Assembly (NCBI GenBank): GCA_030067055.1
Contig: JASJAL010000186.1
Span: 1 to 10,960, forward strand
Length of the DNA stretch: 10,960 nucleotides
Source: Kiloniellales bacterium
GTDB lineage: Bacteria; Pseudomonadota; Alphaproteobacteria; Kiloniellales; JAKSBE01
Reading direction: 5' to 3'
Both the position numbers and the translations under genes were made by a program. The notes under the pieces are model-generated. The model was not told the origin of the DNA, did not search any database, and was given only the letters and a program-made list of their open reading frames with translations. Shown here in pieces: positions 1 through 7,176 of the stretch. How positions within the stretch are numbered: the stretch's first letter is position 1; the number at the start of each line of letters is the position of its first letter.

Positions 1-929
1 GCCCCGATGATGGCGACGTCTTGGTCGACCGGCGTCATGCCCTCGACGCTCACGTCCTGCCGCCCGACGTTCAAGATCGCGCGGTCGATCTCGCCTCGAT
101 CCGCGAATTCCGGTAGCTCGCCGAAGGCATCTTCGCTGCGCTCTCCGATCGGCAGCGAAGGCTTTCGCCTGAGCTCGAGCACTTCGGCTCGCAGGAGGAA
201 GGCGTCCTGGAAGGTTTCGGGCCAGGGTCTGCGACGGATCGTCTCGCGGCCGAGCAGAATGCCCTCGCCAATCCGGACATGGTTGATCGCCGTGGGCATC
301 CGTCCCTCTGCGATCAACTCGAGTGCGCTCGAACTGCCGCCGGAGATCCATTCGAGACGGATCCCGAACTCGGTTTCGACCCGACGCGTGTGCCGGACCA
401 ACTGGTTCATGTTCTCCTCGGAGGGGACGACGCCACTGAAGCAGGAAAGGCTCGCCCCGAGCCCCGCCAAGCGTAGGCCGGGGAGAGCCAGGGTCTCCCG
501 GACGACAGTGGGAAGATCCTCCGGCCACACCCCTTCGCGAAGGTCGCCGAGGTCCACCATCACGATCACGTCGTGGATACGCCCTCGGCGTTGGGCCGCC
601 TTGGACAGGGCGCCCAAGACGGCAGGCTCCGAGTTGAGACTCAGATCGACCGAGTCCACGATCTCCTCGACACCGGAGAGCCAAGGAATACGGAGCAGCA
701 TGATGGGAACCTCAACGCCGGCGGCTCTGAGCTGGGAGACGTTCTCCAATCGCGACTCCCCGATCGAGGCGACGCCGCCCCGCAGCATGGCCTTCGCCAC
801 CTCAGGATGACCGCAGGTGCCCTTGGTCACGCCCGTCACCGCGATTCCATGGCTCCTGCAAAGCCCCACAATGGTGCGGGCATTGTGCTCGATTTTCTCG
901 AGGTCGATCGTCACACGGGGCTTGGCCAT
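1..929 (-). CDS. orr: Ornithine racemase, PLP-dependent (alanine racemase N-terminal fold), 3' end cut by window
   Basis: Probable cytoplasmic PLP enzyme converting L-ornithine to D-ornithine, the substrate of ornithine 4,5-aminomutase. The frame is open from an ATG at 929 to the window edge, giving 309 codons; the family is usually about 350 residues, so roughly 40 C-terminal residues are missing. The N-terminus reads as an alanine-racemase-type TIM barrel: a DLEKIEHN motif at residues 9-16, the likely Schiff-base lysine Lys36 in VTGVTKGTCGHP, and an ISGGSS loop near 195-200 that fits PLP-phosphate binding. The start lies 32 bases downstream of the oraE stop, with a GAGAG-type ribosome site just upstream, so it is probably the distal gene of the operon. 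Related YhfX/alanine racemase-like proteins share this fold; the ornithine assignment rests mainly on the neighbouring oraSE, ortAB and ord genes. Confidence 0.88.
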   Translation of the reverse strand, partial: MAKPRVTIDLEKIEHNARTIVGLCRSHGIAVTGVTKGTCGHPEVAKAMLRGGVASIGESRLENVSQLRAAGVEVPIMLLRIPWLSGVEEIVDSVDLSLNSEPAVLGALSKAAQRRGRIHDVIVMVDLGDLREGVWPEDLPTVVRETLALPGLRLAGLGASLSCFSGVVPSEENMNQLVRHTRRVETEFGIRLEWISGGSSSALELIAEGRMPTAINHVRIGEGILLGRETIRRRPWPETFQDAFLLRAEVLELRRKPSLPIGERSEDAFGELPEFADRGEIDRAILNVGRQDVSVEGMTPVDQDVAIIG

Positions 930-961
930 AGTCTCTCGCTGGCTTGTCTGGGATCGAAAGC

Positions 962-3157
962 CTAGGGAGCGTCTGATTCGCGCAGCTTGCGAACGAGGAA
1001 GCTGGCGACATCCTGACCTTTTGCACCTCGGCCGAAGCCCCCATCCATGCCGCACTCGCGAGCCATCGCCTGGGTGATCTGGGGGCCGCCCGCGATCAGG
1101 ATGAAACGGTCTCGTAAACCCCGTTTCGTCGCAGCCTCGTGGAGGCGCCGCATGTTCCGTTTGTGGACGTCCGCATGGGTGATGATCGTCGAGATGAGCA
1201 CGGCGCAGGCGCCAGTTGCTTCCACGGCATCAAGGATTTGTTCCGGCGCCAAGGAGGTTCCCAGGTAGTGGCAGTTGAAGCCGTACTTTTCGATGCCGCC
1301 GTGCTTGATGTCCAAGATCTCTCGGATGCCGACGGAATGCTCGTCCTCGCCTATGGTCGCGGCCACGACCTGCAAGTTCCGCGGTCGCACCCAGGCTTCG
1401 ATTTCCTCATCCGGGAGCGCGGCCTCTGGTGCGAGCGACGGAAGCTGGTCGATCCTGATGGCGATATCGAGCACACCCTTGATCTCGAAGACGCTGCCCT
1501 CCGCGGGGTGCAGGAGTCTCCGGCTGATCACCTGGGGATCCCGAAGCCCCATATGCCTGGCCATCTCAAGCGCCGCCGCCTCGGCGACGCGCGGCGCCTC
1601 GGGGACGAAGAGAGTCACGCAGACGATGCCGTCGCCGTGCCGCTCGACCTCCGGCCGCAGGACCCCGGCGGCGCGGTCCGCCAGCGGTGCCCGGAGCCTT
1701 GTTTCGACGGTGTCCTCGGACTCGAGCTCGTCGATGTATCGGATCTTGGAGGGGTCGCAAAGGGTGCAGCCTCCGAGGTCGGCGCAGGCTTTGCCCTCAC
1801 CGTCGTCATAGACGTTGTCGCCGAAGTGACTGCAAACCGGGGCCCCATAGTCGGCTTCCCGGCGCACCACACTGCCAGCGCCGTCCCCCGCCGCCGGCTC
1901 TCGCCGGATGCCATCGCCCTTCCGCTCCGGGTAGAAGCCGGAGTCGACAAACTGCCCCTCAGCCACGGCGGCATAGTAGCCGCCGCCTTCCAACATCTCC
2001 TCGAGAAAGAGCACGGCGCGCTCCTTCAGTTCCCGAACCTGCTCGGGCAAAGGCCCTGTCCGACACAGCGCGACCAAATCCATCAGGCCATCGACGCCCA
2101 TGAAGGTCTGCCGCGCCGTGTTAACGCCGATCACGTTGTTGTAGTGCCACGGAATGTTGCGGCCTTCGTCCGGGGTAATCGTGCTCTGGATATCCGTCGA
2201 GGTCAGGCGCGAGATCAGGGTGTCGAGCACGTGGGTGACTGTGGCTTCGGTCGTGTCGGTCTCGATGTAGCGCGTGTTCTGCTGCGCCCGGAACTTGAAG
2301 CCCCTGAAAAGATCTCGGAGAGCCACCGCAAAGGGCAGGTCGAGCCGCAGCTTCGGTGCGGGCGGAGCGGTCGGGGGGACCGTGGACAGCGCGATCTGCT
2401 CTGCCGGCATACCGACGGCCCGCGAAAATGCGGTGTTGATCGCATGCTGGACGAAGATCTCCGGCGTGACCTTCCAGGCCTCCTTGGCCGTAGCACAGGC
2501 ATTGTGCGCGCCGTCGATCTGCAGGATCTCGCCGTCAGCAAGGATCTTCTTCGCTTCAGCCGCGTCGACGAAGGAGCGGTGCATGTTGATGTCGCGATAG
2601 AGGACGTTGTACTGCGGGTCCTGATGCGCCCCGTTCATCCCTTCTTCCGAAAACAGCACGGCGATCTCCGGCCCCGCGAGCCCACTGACATAGGAGTGGA
2701 AGTTGATCGCTCGGCCGACCTCGTCTTCGATGGCGTCGAGCGCCTTGCGCGTCGCGCGAACCTGCTTTCGGGTGATCGGGATGCCGCCGACGCCCTCGGG
2801 CGTACCTTCCATGAGGCCGTCGATGTGGGACTGACCCGTTGTTCGGATCACCATAATGTGGTCCGCACCGTGCCACGCCGCCATGCGCATCCGTCGCAGG
2901 TCGTCCTCGAAGCGCCCGGATGCAATCTCGGTCGTGATCACGATCTCGCATTGCGGGTCGATGTCGCCGAAGTGGCGCGCCGAAGGCAGTGGGACGGAGC
3001 GCGCGAGGTCCTTCGAAGCATCCGCGTAGACGAAAGGACCCGCGCGATGGTCATCCACCTTTTGGCGCCAAGTCCAGCCTTTCCGCCTCGGTCGGTAGCG
3101 ATCCAGGTCCTTGAGGACTTCCTGCAGGTCCAGTTTCTCTTCCGGGGACAGCTTCAT
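962..3157 (-). CDS. oraE: D-ornithine 4,5-aminomutase large subunit (adenosylcobalamin and PLP dependent)
   Basis: Large subunit of D-ornithine 4,5-aminomutase, which uses adenosylcobalamin and PLP to move the delta-amino group to C4, giving 2,4-diaminopentanoate. I chose the ATG at 3157: its ATGA overlaps the TGA of oraS, giving 731 residues, whereas a TTG at 3175 would add six. The N-terminal two thirds carry the TIM-barrel-type catalytic region, with conserved-looking stretches such as WHGADHIMVIRT and the NGAHQDPQYNVLYRDIN segment. The C-terminal roughly 135 residues are a Rossmann-like cobalamin domain with the base-off motif DEHSVG, whose His607 should ligate cobalt. Lys618 follows 11 residues later in DIKHGG and is the expected PLP Schiff-base lysine. 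In the Clostridium sticklandii enzyme the equivalent His618 and Lys629 have the same 11-residue spacing (family knowledge). Length and motifs indicate an intact, active enzyme. A 679-codon antisense frame here is a shadow. Confidence 0.97.
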   Translation of the reverse strand: MKLSPEEKLDLQEVLKDLDRYRPRRKGWTWRQKVDDHRAGPFVYADASKDLARSVPLPSARHFGDIDPQCEIVITTEIASGRFEDDLRRMRMAAWHGADHIMVIRTTGQSHIDGLMEGTPEGVGGIPITRKQVRATRKALDAIEDEVGRAINFHSYVSGLAGPEIAVLFSEEGMNGAHQDPQYNVLYRDINMHRSFVDAAEAKKILADGEILQIDGAHNACATAKEAWKVTPEIFVQHAINTAFSRAVGMPAEQIALSTVPPTAPPAPKLRLDLPFAVALRDLFRGFKFRAQQNTRYIETDTTEATVTHVLDTLISRLTSTDIQSTITPDEGRNIPWHYNNVIGVNTARQTFMGVDGLMDLVALCRTGPLPEQVRELKERAVLFLEEMLEGGGYYAAVAEGQFVDSGFYPERKGDGIRREPAAGDGAGSVVRREADYGAPVCSHFGDNVYDDGEGKACADLGGCTLCDPSKIRYIDELESEDTVETRLRAPLADRAAGVLRPEVERHGDGIVCVTLFVPEAPRVAEAAALEMARHMGLRDPQVISRRLLHPAEGSVFEIKGVLDIAIRIDQLPSLAPEAALPDEEIEAWVRPRNLQVVAATIGEDEHSVGIREILDIKHGGIEKYGFNCHYLGTSLAPEQILDAVEATGACAVLISTIITHADVHKRNMRRLHEAATKRGLRDRFILIAGGPQITQAMARECGMDGGFGRGAKGQDVASFLVRKLRESDAP

Positions 3158-3507
3158 GCCGGGAGCTCGTCCCAATGATGGCCATCCAGCAGCGCCGCGC
3201 CGGCTCCCCGGATCGAAAGCTTCTTTGCTCGTGCCAGCTCGAGAACCAAACGGCCGGCGCCCCGGCCGAGCAGGCCGCGCGCGGCGAAACGCTGCACGAG
3301 GTCTTGCGCCTCGACGCTCGAGAACCCCATGCGCAAAAGCACCGACCGTTCGATGGAGGGCGTGGTGTGAGTCCGCGCTTCCTCGATTAAGGGCTCGGCC
3401 AGATCGTCGACGAGGCGCCAGAAGTGCGCGTGAAGCTCCTCGTCCGACATCGCGCGCAGATGCGCGCGTCGCTTTTCGAAATCGTCAGGTCTCTCCTCGC
3501 AGCTCAT
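3154..3507 (-). CDS. oraS: D-ornithine 4,5-aminomutase small subunit
   Basis: Small partner of OraE in the ornithine 4,5-aminomutase heteromer. It encodes 117 residues, close to the roughly 120 usual for this subunit, and has no cofactor motif of its own. The N-terminal half is charged and helical-looking (DDFEKRRAHLRAMSDEELH at residues 8-26). The middle has the SIERSVLLRMGFSSVEAQ segment, and the C-terminus ends in a short Arg/Gly/Leu-rich helix. The ATG at 3507 has a near-perfect Shine-Dalgarno, GGAGGTG, 3-4 bases upstream (3512-3518). The gene begins 23 bases inside the end of ortB, and its TGA forms an ATGA overlap with oraE, consistent with translational coupling and balanced subunit synthesis. 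Identity relies on size, sequence feel and strict neighbourhood with oraE. Confidence 0.93.
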   Translation of the reverse strand: MSCEERPDDFEKRRAHLRAMSDEELHAHFWRLVDDLAEPLIEEARTHTTPSIERSVLLRMGFSSVEAQDLVQRFAARGLLGRGAGRLVLELARAKKLSIRGAGAALLDGHHWDELPA

Positions 3508-4906
3508 TGATCACCTCCATGACGTCAGCCGGGCTGGACCGGGTTTCGGCAGCCAGGAACGCGAGGTCGTCCTCGCTGAGCCCTTCGCCCGTCGGATAGG
3601 ACGTCAGAGCATTGCGCAGGTAGGACCGTCGAACATGCTGCAGATCCACGTCCACGACCTCGATCTGCGACGGATGCTCTGGAATGACAATAGCCTGTCC
3701 CGGCTTGTTGTTCCGCGGGTCGCCTCGACGAAGCTCGATGCCCAACTGCTTTGCCAAATTGAGCTGCGCGATCGGGTGCTTGCCGGCGCCGGTATACTCG
3801 GTCTCCTGGACCACCACGGTTTGGTCCTCGTCCAGTTCGCGGGCGATCGCAAAGGCCGCGGCAAGCGATGTGTTTCCCGCGGAGCCGCGTTCCAGGCCCT
3901 CGAGTGTGGCAAGCACTTCCGTCGCATAGAAGACCTCGCCCTGGGTCACGGTCACAAAGCGGTCCATGTAGCGCAGCGGGCGGGCGGCGTTTCGCGGCAC
4001 GTCCGCCCGGTCGGGCCAGGTCGTGAAGGGCAGAGAGAAGCCGGTGTGGCCGGTCGTGAAGGACTTGCGGTTGAAATCGTGGTCGGAGGCCATGTGCAGC
4101 CCGGCGAGATCGACGCTGACCGCGATCACCGTCGTGTCGGCGGCCCCTGCCTGGCGCAGCCCACGGGCCGTCCCGGTCAGGTTCCCGCCGCCCGCATGGG
4201 TGACCAGCACGACGTCCGGGAACCGGCCAACCCGCTCCTGCATCTGCGTCGCCAGCTCCTGTCCCAGCGTCTCGATGCCCAGAATCGAGTAGGGCGTGTA
4301 GAGCGAGGCGTTGAAGTAGCCTGTCTCCTCCAGGGTCAGAAGGAACACGTAGAAGAGCTCAGGGCCGACGGACAGGCGGACAACCTCGGCGCCGTAGGCC
4401 TCGCAGGCGCGGGTCTTCTCCGCGATCTCCGGCTGTGCGATCCCCTTGCTGTCGAAGGCTTCCTGCACCACAACGCAACGCAGTCCGGCCTTGGCCGCCT
4501 GTGACGCCACGGCGGCCCCGTAGTTGCCGCTCGTCGCCGCGGCGACACCCTTGTAGCCGCGGCGCTTTGCCTCATGAACCGAGACCGAGGCCCGGCGGTC
4601 CTTGAAGGAACCCGAGGGGTTCGCCGCCTCGTCCTTGACGAAAATCCGCGCGCCCTTTCCGGCCTGCGCCACCGAGCGCACCAGCGCCGTGATGTTCTTC
4701 AGCTCGACAAGTGGCGTATTGCCGACGGCGGTCTGATTCTGGATCGCCCGCACTGCCTCCAGATCGTAGCCCGTGTCGGCAAGAAGCCCTTCGTAGTCGA
4801 AGGCAAGCGTGCCCTTCCTGTAGCGGTCGTAGTCAAGCCCAATCGACCTGCGGACAATCTCGGCTCGCCGGGCCATCACCGCTTCGTAGCTGCTGCGCGG
4901 CGTCAT
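3485..4906 (-). CDS. ortB: 2-amino-4-oxopentanoate thiolase, beta (PLP) subunit
   Basis: Catalytic PLP subunit of 2-amino-4-oxopentanoate thiolase. With OrtA it cleaves 2-amino-4-ketopentanoate with CoA into acetyl-CoA and D-alanine. At 473 residues it matches the family. The fold is threonine-synthase-like (PLP fold type II): NTPLVEL at about 63-69, the Schiff-base lysine Lys102 in NPSGSFKDRRAS, and the PLP-contacting ATSGNYGAAVA at about 124-134. A glycine-rich HAGGGNLTGTARG follows in the second half. The ATG at 4906 overlaps the TGA of ortA (ATGA), and GGGGAGAGG lies four bases upstream. The end overlaps oraS by 23 bases. Seen alone it could be annotated as threonine synthase or a cysteine synthase-like protein; the adjoining ortA and aminomutase genes settle the function. 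Confidence 0.95.
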   Translation of the reverse strand: MTPRSSYEAVMARRAEIVRRSIGLDYDRYRKGTLAFDYEGLLADTGYDLEAVRAIQNQTAVGNTPLVELKNITALVRSVAQAGKGARIFVKDEAANPSGSFKDRRASVSVHEAKRRGYKGVAAATSGNYGAAVASQAAKAGLRCVVVQEAFDSKGIAQPEIAEKTRACEAYGAEVVRLSVGPELFYVFLLTLEETGYFNASLYTPYSILGIETLGQELATQMQERVGRFPDVVLVTHAGGGNLTGTARGLRQAGAADTTVIAVSVDLAGLHMASDHDFNRKSFTTGHTGFSLPFTTWPDRADVPRNAARPLRYMDRFVTVTQGEVFYATEVLATLEGLERGSAGNTSLAAAFAIARELDEDQTVVVQETEYTGAGKHPIAQLNLAKQLGIELRRGDPRNNKPGQAIVIPEHPSQIEVVDVDLQHVRRSYLRNALTSYPTGEGLSEDDLAFLAAETRSSPADVMEVINELRGET

Positions 4907-5217
4907 TCGGCCTCTCCCCGCTTCGCCAGGATGGCCTTTATCTCGCCCCCGATGCCGGAAAGCTCAGGGATCGGCGCGCCGAAGCTGTGCGAGTAAGCGG
5001 GATTCACCGCCGCCAGCCTGCCCCGCAGCTTGCGGCCCGTCGGCGTTACGATCTCGGCCTCCTCGCCAAGCGCAGCGGGCGCGACGAGGAAACCTTTCAC
5101 CCGCATCTCCAGAGGGACCCCCTGGGTGTCCTGTGGCACCTGAGGCGCCCGCTCGCCGGCCGGCAGCACGGTGCTGTGAACCTCCACCCAAACGCCCTCA
5201 GCGATCATTTCAGCCAT
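4903..5217 (-). CDS. ortA: 2-amino-4-oxopentanoate thiolase, alpha subunit
   Basis: Small subunit of the OrtAB thiolase. I place the start at the ATG at 5217 (104 residues). The longest frame, from 5262, would add an Arg-rich tail running far into ord, whereas 5217 has a GAGAGG ribosome site about six bases upstream and overlaps the ord stop by only 8 bases. An ATG at 5208 is the alternative. Recognisable features are VWVEVHSTVLPAGERAPQVP near the N-terminus, PLEMRVKGFL in the middle, GRKLRGRL, and a VNPAYSHSFG motif towards the end, an arrangement typical of OrtA. No known cofactor motif is visible; its role is with OrtB. The TGA overlaps the ortB ATG by four bases, which suggests coupled translation. 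Confidence 0.93.
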   Translation of the reverse strand: MAEMIAEGVWVEVHSTVLPAGERAPQVPQDTQGVPLEMRVKGFLVAPAALGEEAEIVTPTGRKLRGRLAAVNPAYSHSFGAPIPELSGIGGEIKAILAKRGEAE

Positions 5218-6274
5218 GGCCGGCCTCTCGCGGCGCAACACGGACCATGGCGCGCGCGTCACCCAGGATCGCGGCCGGAACCGGCAGATCCGCCATCGAA
5301 TAAAGGCCCGGCGCGGCGCTCAGGACCCGCGGGATCATGTTGACGGCCAGAGCAATGGTCCCGATTCCGCCCGGAATTTCCGGACTTCCGCTCAAACGGA
5401 CGGTGGGGGTACCACGGATCTCGATCGAGTCGCCGGTTTCCACACCTTCGAGATGAGGCTGCACCTGCTGAGGATGAATCAGAGTTATGGCAGCCGTACC
5501 GTCCTGGTAACCGACGGCGCTATGCAGACAGCCGGCTACCAGTCCGGGCTCGATCGTCGCGAAGGGAGTTGTGCGTCTGACCTGCGCGATGATGGGTTCC
5601 CTGCTCTCTTCGACGCGCTCGATATGCCAACCAAGCGCCGCCGCAATCATTTCAATCGACTCCGGAAAGCCCACATGACCAAGCACCGTACCGTCCTCAA
5701 GGCCGCGTCGGAAGGCCTCTGGCGAAAGACCGACGCCCTGACTTGCCAGGACCGAGGGACCATAGGGCGATAGATCGTTCACCCGCTTCGCCGAGATCGA
5801 CTCGATCTCTGTGCAGACGCCGGTCAGCGCGATCACCAAGAGGTCGAGCACGAAGCCGGGGTTGATGCCCGTCCCAAGAACGGCAACGCCGTTCGCCAAG
5901 GCGAGCCGGCGGATCTCTTTCGCGAACTCCGGCGAACGGCGAGCGGGATAGGCCATCTCTTCGGCGATGGAGATCACGTGAACGCCCCGCCGAACAAGCG
6001 TCGCGATCTCCTCTGCCGCGTCGGATGCCCGGGAGCAGGTGGCCTGAATCGCGATGTCGGGCTTGCCGTAAGCGAGCGCTTTGGACAGGTCAGCCTCGAC
6101 GGGGAGACCGAGCTCGTCGTGGCCGATCGCCGAGCCAAGATCCGTACCTGAACGCTCTGCTCTACGCCCAAAGGCACCGACCAGCTCGAGGCCCTCCTTA
6201 TCGAGCACGAGCCGCGCGATCCCCGATCCCATCCGTCCGGTTCCCAGGATCAAAACTCGGATCGCTTCACGCAT
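5210..6274 (-). CDS. ord: 2,4-diaminopentanoate dehydrogenase
   Basis: NAD(P)-dependent enzyme that oxidatively deaminates 2,4-diaminopentanoate to 2-amino-4-oxopentanoate and ammonia, linking OraSE to OrtAB. The protein belongs to the dihydrodipicolinate-reductase-like family: a Rossmann GTGRMG at residues 11-16 following the strand IRVLIL, and a conserved GTGINPGFVLDLL at about 134-146. At 354 residues it fits the family. Start choice: GTG at 6280, TTG at 6277 and ATG at 6274 are in frame; GGAGG at 6283-6287 lies eight bases from the ATG, so 6274 is preferred. It is the first gene of the operon and overlaps ortA by 8 bases. Annotation as a generic dihydrodipicolinate reductase would be the main error to avoid, since the pathway neighbours define the substrate. 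Confidence 0.94.
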   Translation of the reverse strand: MREAIRVLILGTGRMGSGIARLVLDKEGLELVGAFGRRAERSGTDLGSAIGHDELGLPVEADLSKALAYGKPDIAIQATCSRASDAAEEIATLVRRGVHVISIAEEMAYPARRSPEFAKEIRRLALANGVAVLGTGINPGFVLDLLVIALTGVCTEIESISAKRVNDLSPYGPSVLASQGVGLSPEAFRRGLEDGTVLGHVGFPESIEMIAAALGWHIERVEESREPIIAQVRRTTPFATIEPGLVAGCLHSAVGYQDGTAAITLIHPQQVQPHLEGVETGDSIEIRGTPTVRLSGSPEIPGGIGTIALAVNMIPRVLSAAPGLYSMADLPVPAAILGDARAMVRVAPREAGHG

Positions 6275-6282
6275 CAACACGA

Positions 6283-6287
6283 CCTCC
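6283..6287 (-). promoter_or_regulatory. Shine-Dalgarno that decides the ord start
   Basis: The minus strand reads GGAGG here, eight bases before the ATG at 6274. The in-frame GTG (6280) and TTG (6277) would sit only two and five bases away, so the ATG is the best start. Confidence 0.7.
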
Positions 6288-6382
6288 GGCCAGGCTTGAA
6301 AGGGTCCGCTCCAGTCTTAGCGATTTTGGCGTCTCCTTCTCTGACTCAGCCCCTAATTGTTCCAGCACGATCTTTCCCCTCC

Positions 6383-6411
6383 AAGATCATGTCACCTGGG
6401 GCCCTGATCTT
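6383..6411. repeat. Inverted repeat AAGATCA-N15-TGATCTT in the spacer upstream of ord
   Basis: Perfect 7-bp arms (AAGATCA at 6383-6389, TGATCTT at 6405-6411) flank 15 bases in the 134-base spacer between the phosphoribosyltransferase stop and ord. It could be an operator for the ornithine operon or a weak hairpin ending the upstream transcript. No T-run follows on either strand, so an intrinsic terminator is not well supported. I could not place a convincing -35/-10 or sigma-54 promoter in the spacer. Function is inferred only from position. Confidence 0.35.
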
Positions 6412-6414
6412 CGT

Positions 6415-7176
6415 TCAATCCGCAGTGCGACCTTTCTCTCTTTGGTCCGTCTGCGCAATGTTCTCTGCCTCGGGCTTCTCGCTTTGCCGGAACCCTTCCG
6501 CCCGTCTCAACCAATCGACCACCTCTTGGTCACTGACCTGTTCAAATCTCTGATAGAACATGCTGATCGCAAAGAACGGGACCGGCGTCTCGAGACAGAC
6601 GACCTCGTCCGCGTCTTCCTTCAGGGCTTCAATGGTCTCCGAAGGCGCGACGGGAACCGCCAGCACCAAGTGGGCGGGCTCGGCCTTTCTGACCGACCGC
6701 AAGGCGGCTCGAACCGTGGCCCCGGTCGCGATCCCGTCGTCGACCACGATGGCGGTACATTCCTTAACCTCGACACGGGGCCGACTGGACAGGTAGAGCG
6801 CTCTGCGCCGGTCGATTTCAGCGAGCTTCCGCCGGACCTCCTCCTGCAGGTAGAATTCCGAGACCCCCAGCATCCGGATGACGTCGTCGTTGCGTATGGT
6901 GAAGGGATGGCCGCCATCGGCGACGGCGCCCAGGGCCAGCTCGGGCTGATTTGGCGCGCCGATCTTGCGAACAAATATCAGGTCCAGCGGTGCAGCCAGT
7001 GCTTTGGCCGCTTCAAAACCGATTGGCAGGCCGCCTCTGGGAAGGGCGAGCACAACCGGCCGCTTGTCCTTAAAGACAAGCAGCTCATCCGCAAGGCGAC
7101 GGCCCGCCTGGTTGCGATCCAAGAACTGCCCGCCGCCTAGGCCGCGTGCCTGGAGTTCATGTGCTTTGTGAACCAT
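6415..7176 (-). CDS. Predicted phosphoribosyltransferase (COG1926 type)
   Basis: Type I phosphoribosyltransferase-fold protein of 253 residues. The PRPP-binding loop is clear at about 144-154 (VVDDGIATGAT), preceded by an ALPRGGLPIG segment at 44-53 and FVRKIGAPNQPELALGA at about 68-83, both typical of the COG1926 group. Its base or acceptor substrate is unknown. The C-terminal tail from about residue 230 is polar and charged (Glu, Arg, Lys, Gln) and looks disordered. The ATG at 7176 overlaps the end of the hydrolase pseudogene by 40 bases. The family core normally begins near FLDRNQAGRRLA (residue 18), so the first 17 residues may be dispensable, but no better start codon with a ribosome site was seen. 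Close to a PRPP synthase gene, it may use or recycle PRPP in a salvage or stress setting (inference). Confidence 0.85.
   Translation of the reverse strand: MVHKAHELQARGLGGGQFLDRNQAGRRLADELLVFKDKRPVVLALPRGGLPIGFEAAKALAAPLDLIFVRKIGAPNQPELALGAVADGGHPFTIRNDDVIRMLGVSEFYLQEEVRRKLAEIDRRRALYLSSRPRVEVKECTAIVVDDGIATGATVRAALRSVRKAEPAHLVLAVPVAPSETIEALKEDADEVVCLETPVPFFAISMFYQRFEQVSDQEVVDWLRRAEGFRQSEKPEAENIAQTDQREKGRTAD

Noticed and set aside
7..810. 267-codon plus-strand open frame at the left edge
   Set aside because: Ser/Arg/Pro-rich translation, antisense to orr, whose 309-codon frame carries racemase motifs.
1139..3178. 679-codon plus-strand open frame
   Set aside because: Antisense to oraE, which has full-length family motifs; composition is rich in Arg, Asp, Val and His as expected of a shadow frame in GC-rich DNA.
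3635..4504. 289-codon plus-strand open frame
   Set aside because: Antisense to ortB with no recognisable domain.
3485..4906. Threonine synthase
   Set aside because: PLP fold type II is shared, but coupling to ortA and the aminomutase genes indicates the thiolase beta subunit.
6281..6414. Sigma-54 promoter for ord
   Set aside because: TGGAAC-like sequence is present on the minus strand, but no TTGC element follows at the right spacing.
6025..7140. 371-codon plus-strand open frame spanning ord and the phosphoribosyltransferase
   Set aside because: Crosses two well-supported minus-strand genes and their spacer, with no family features.
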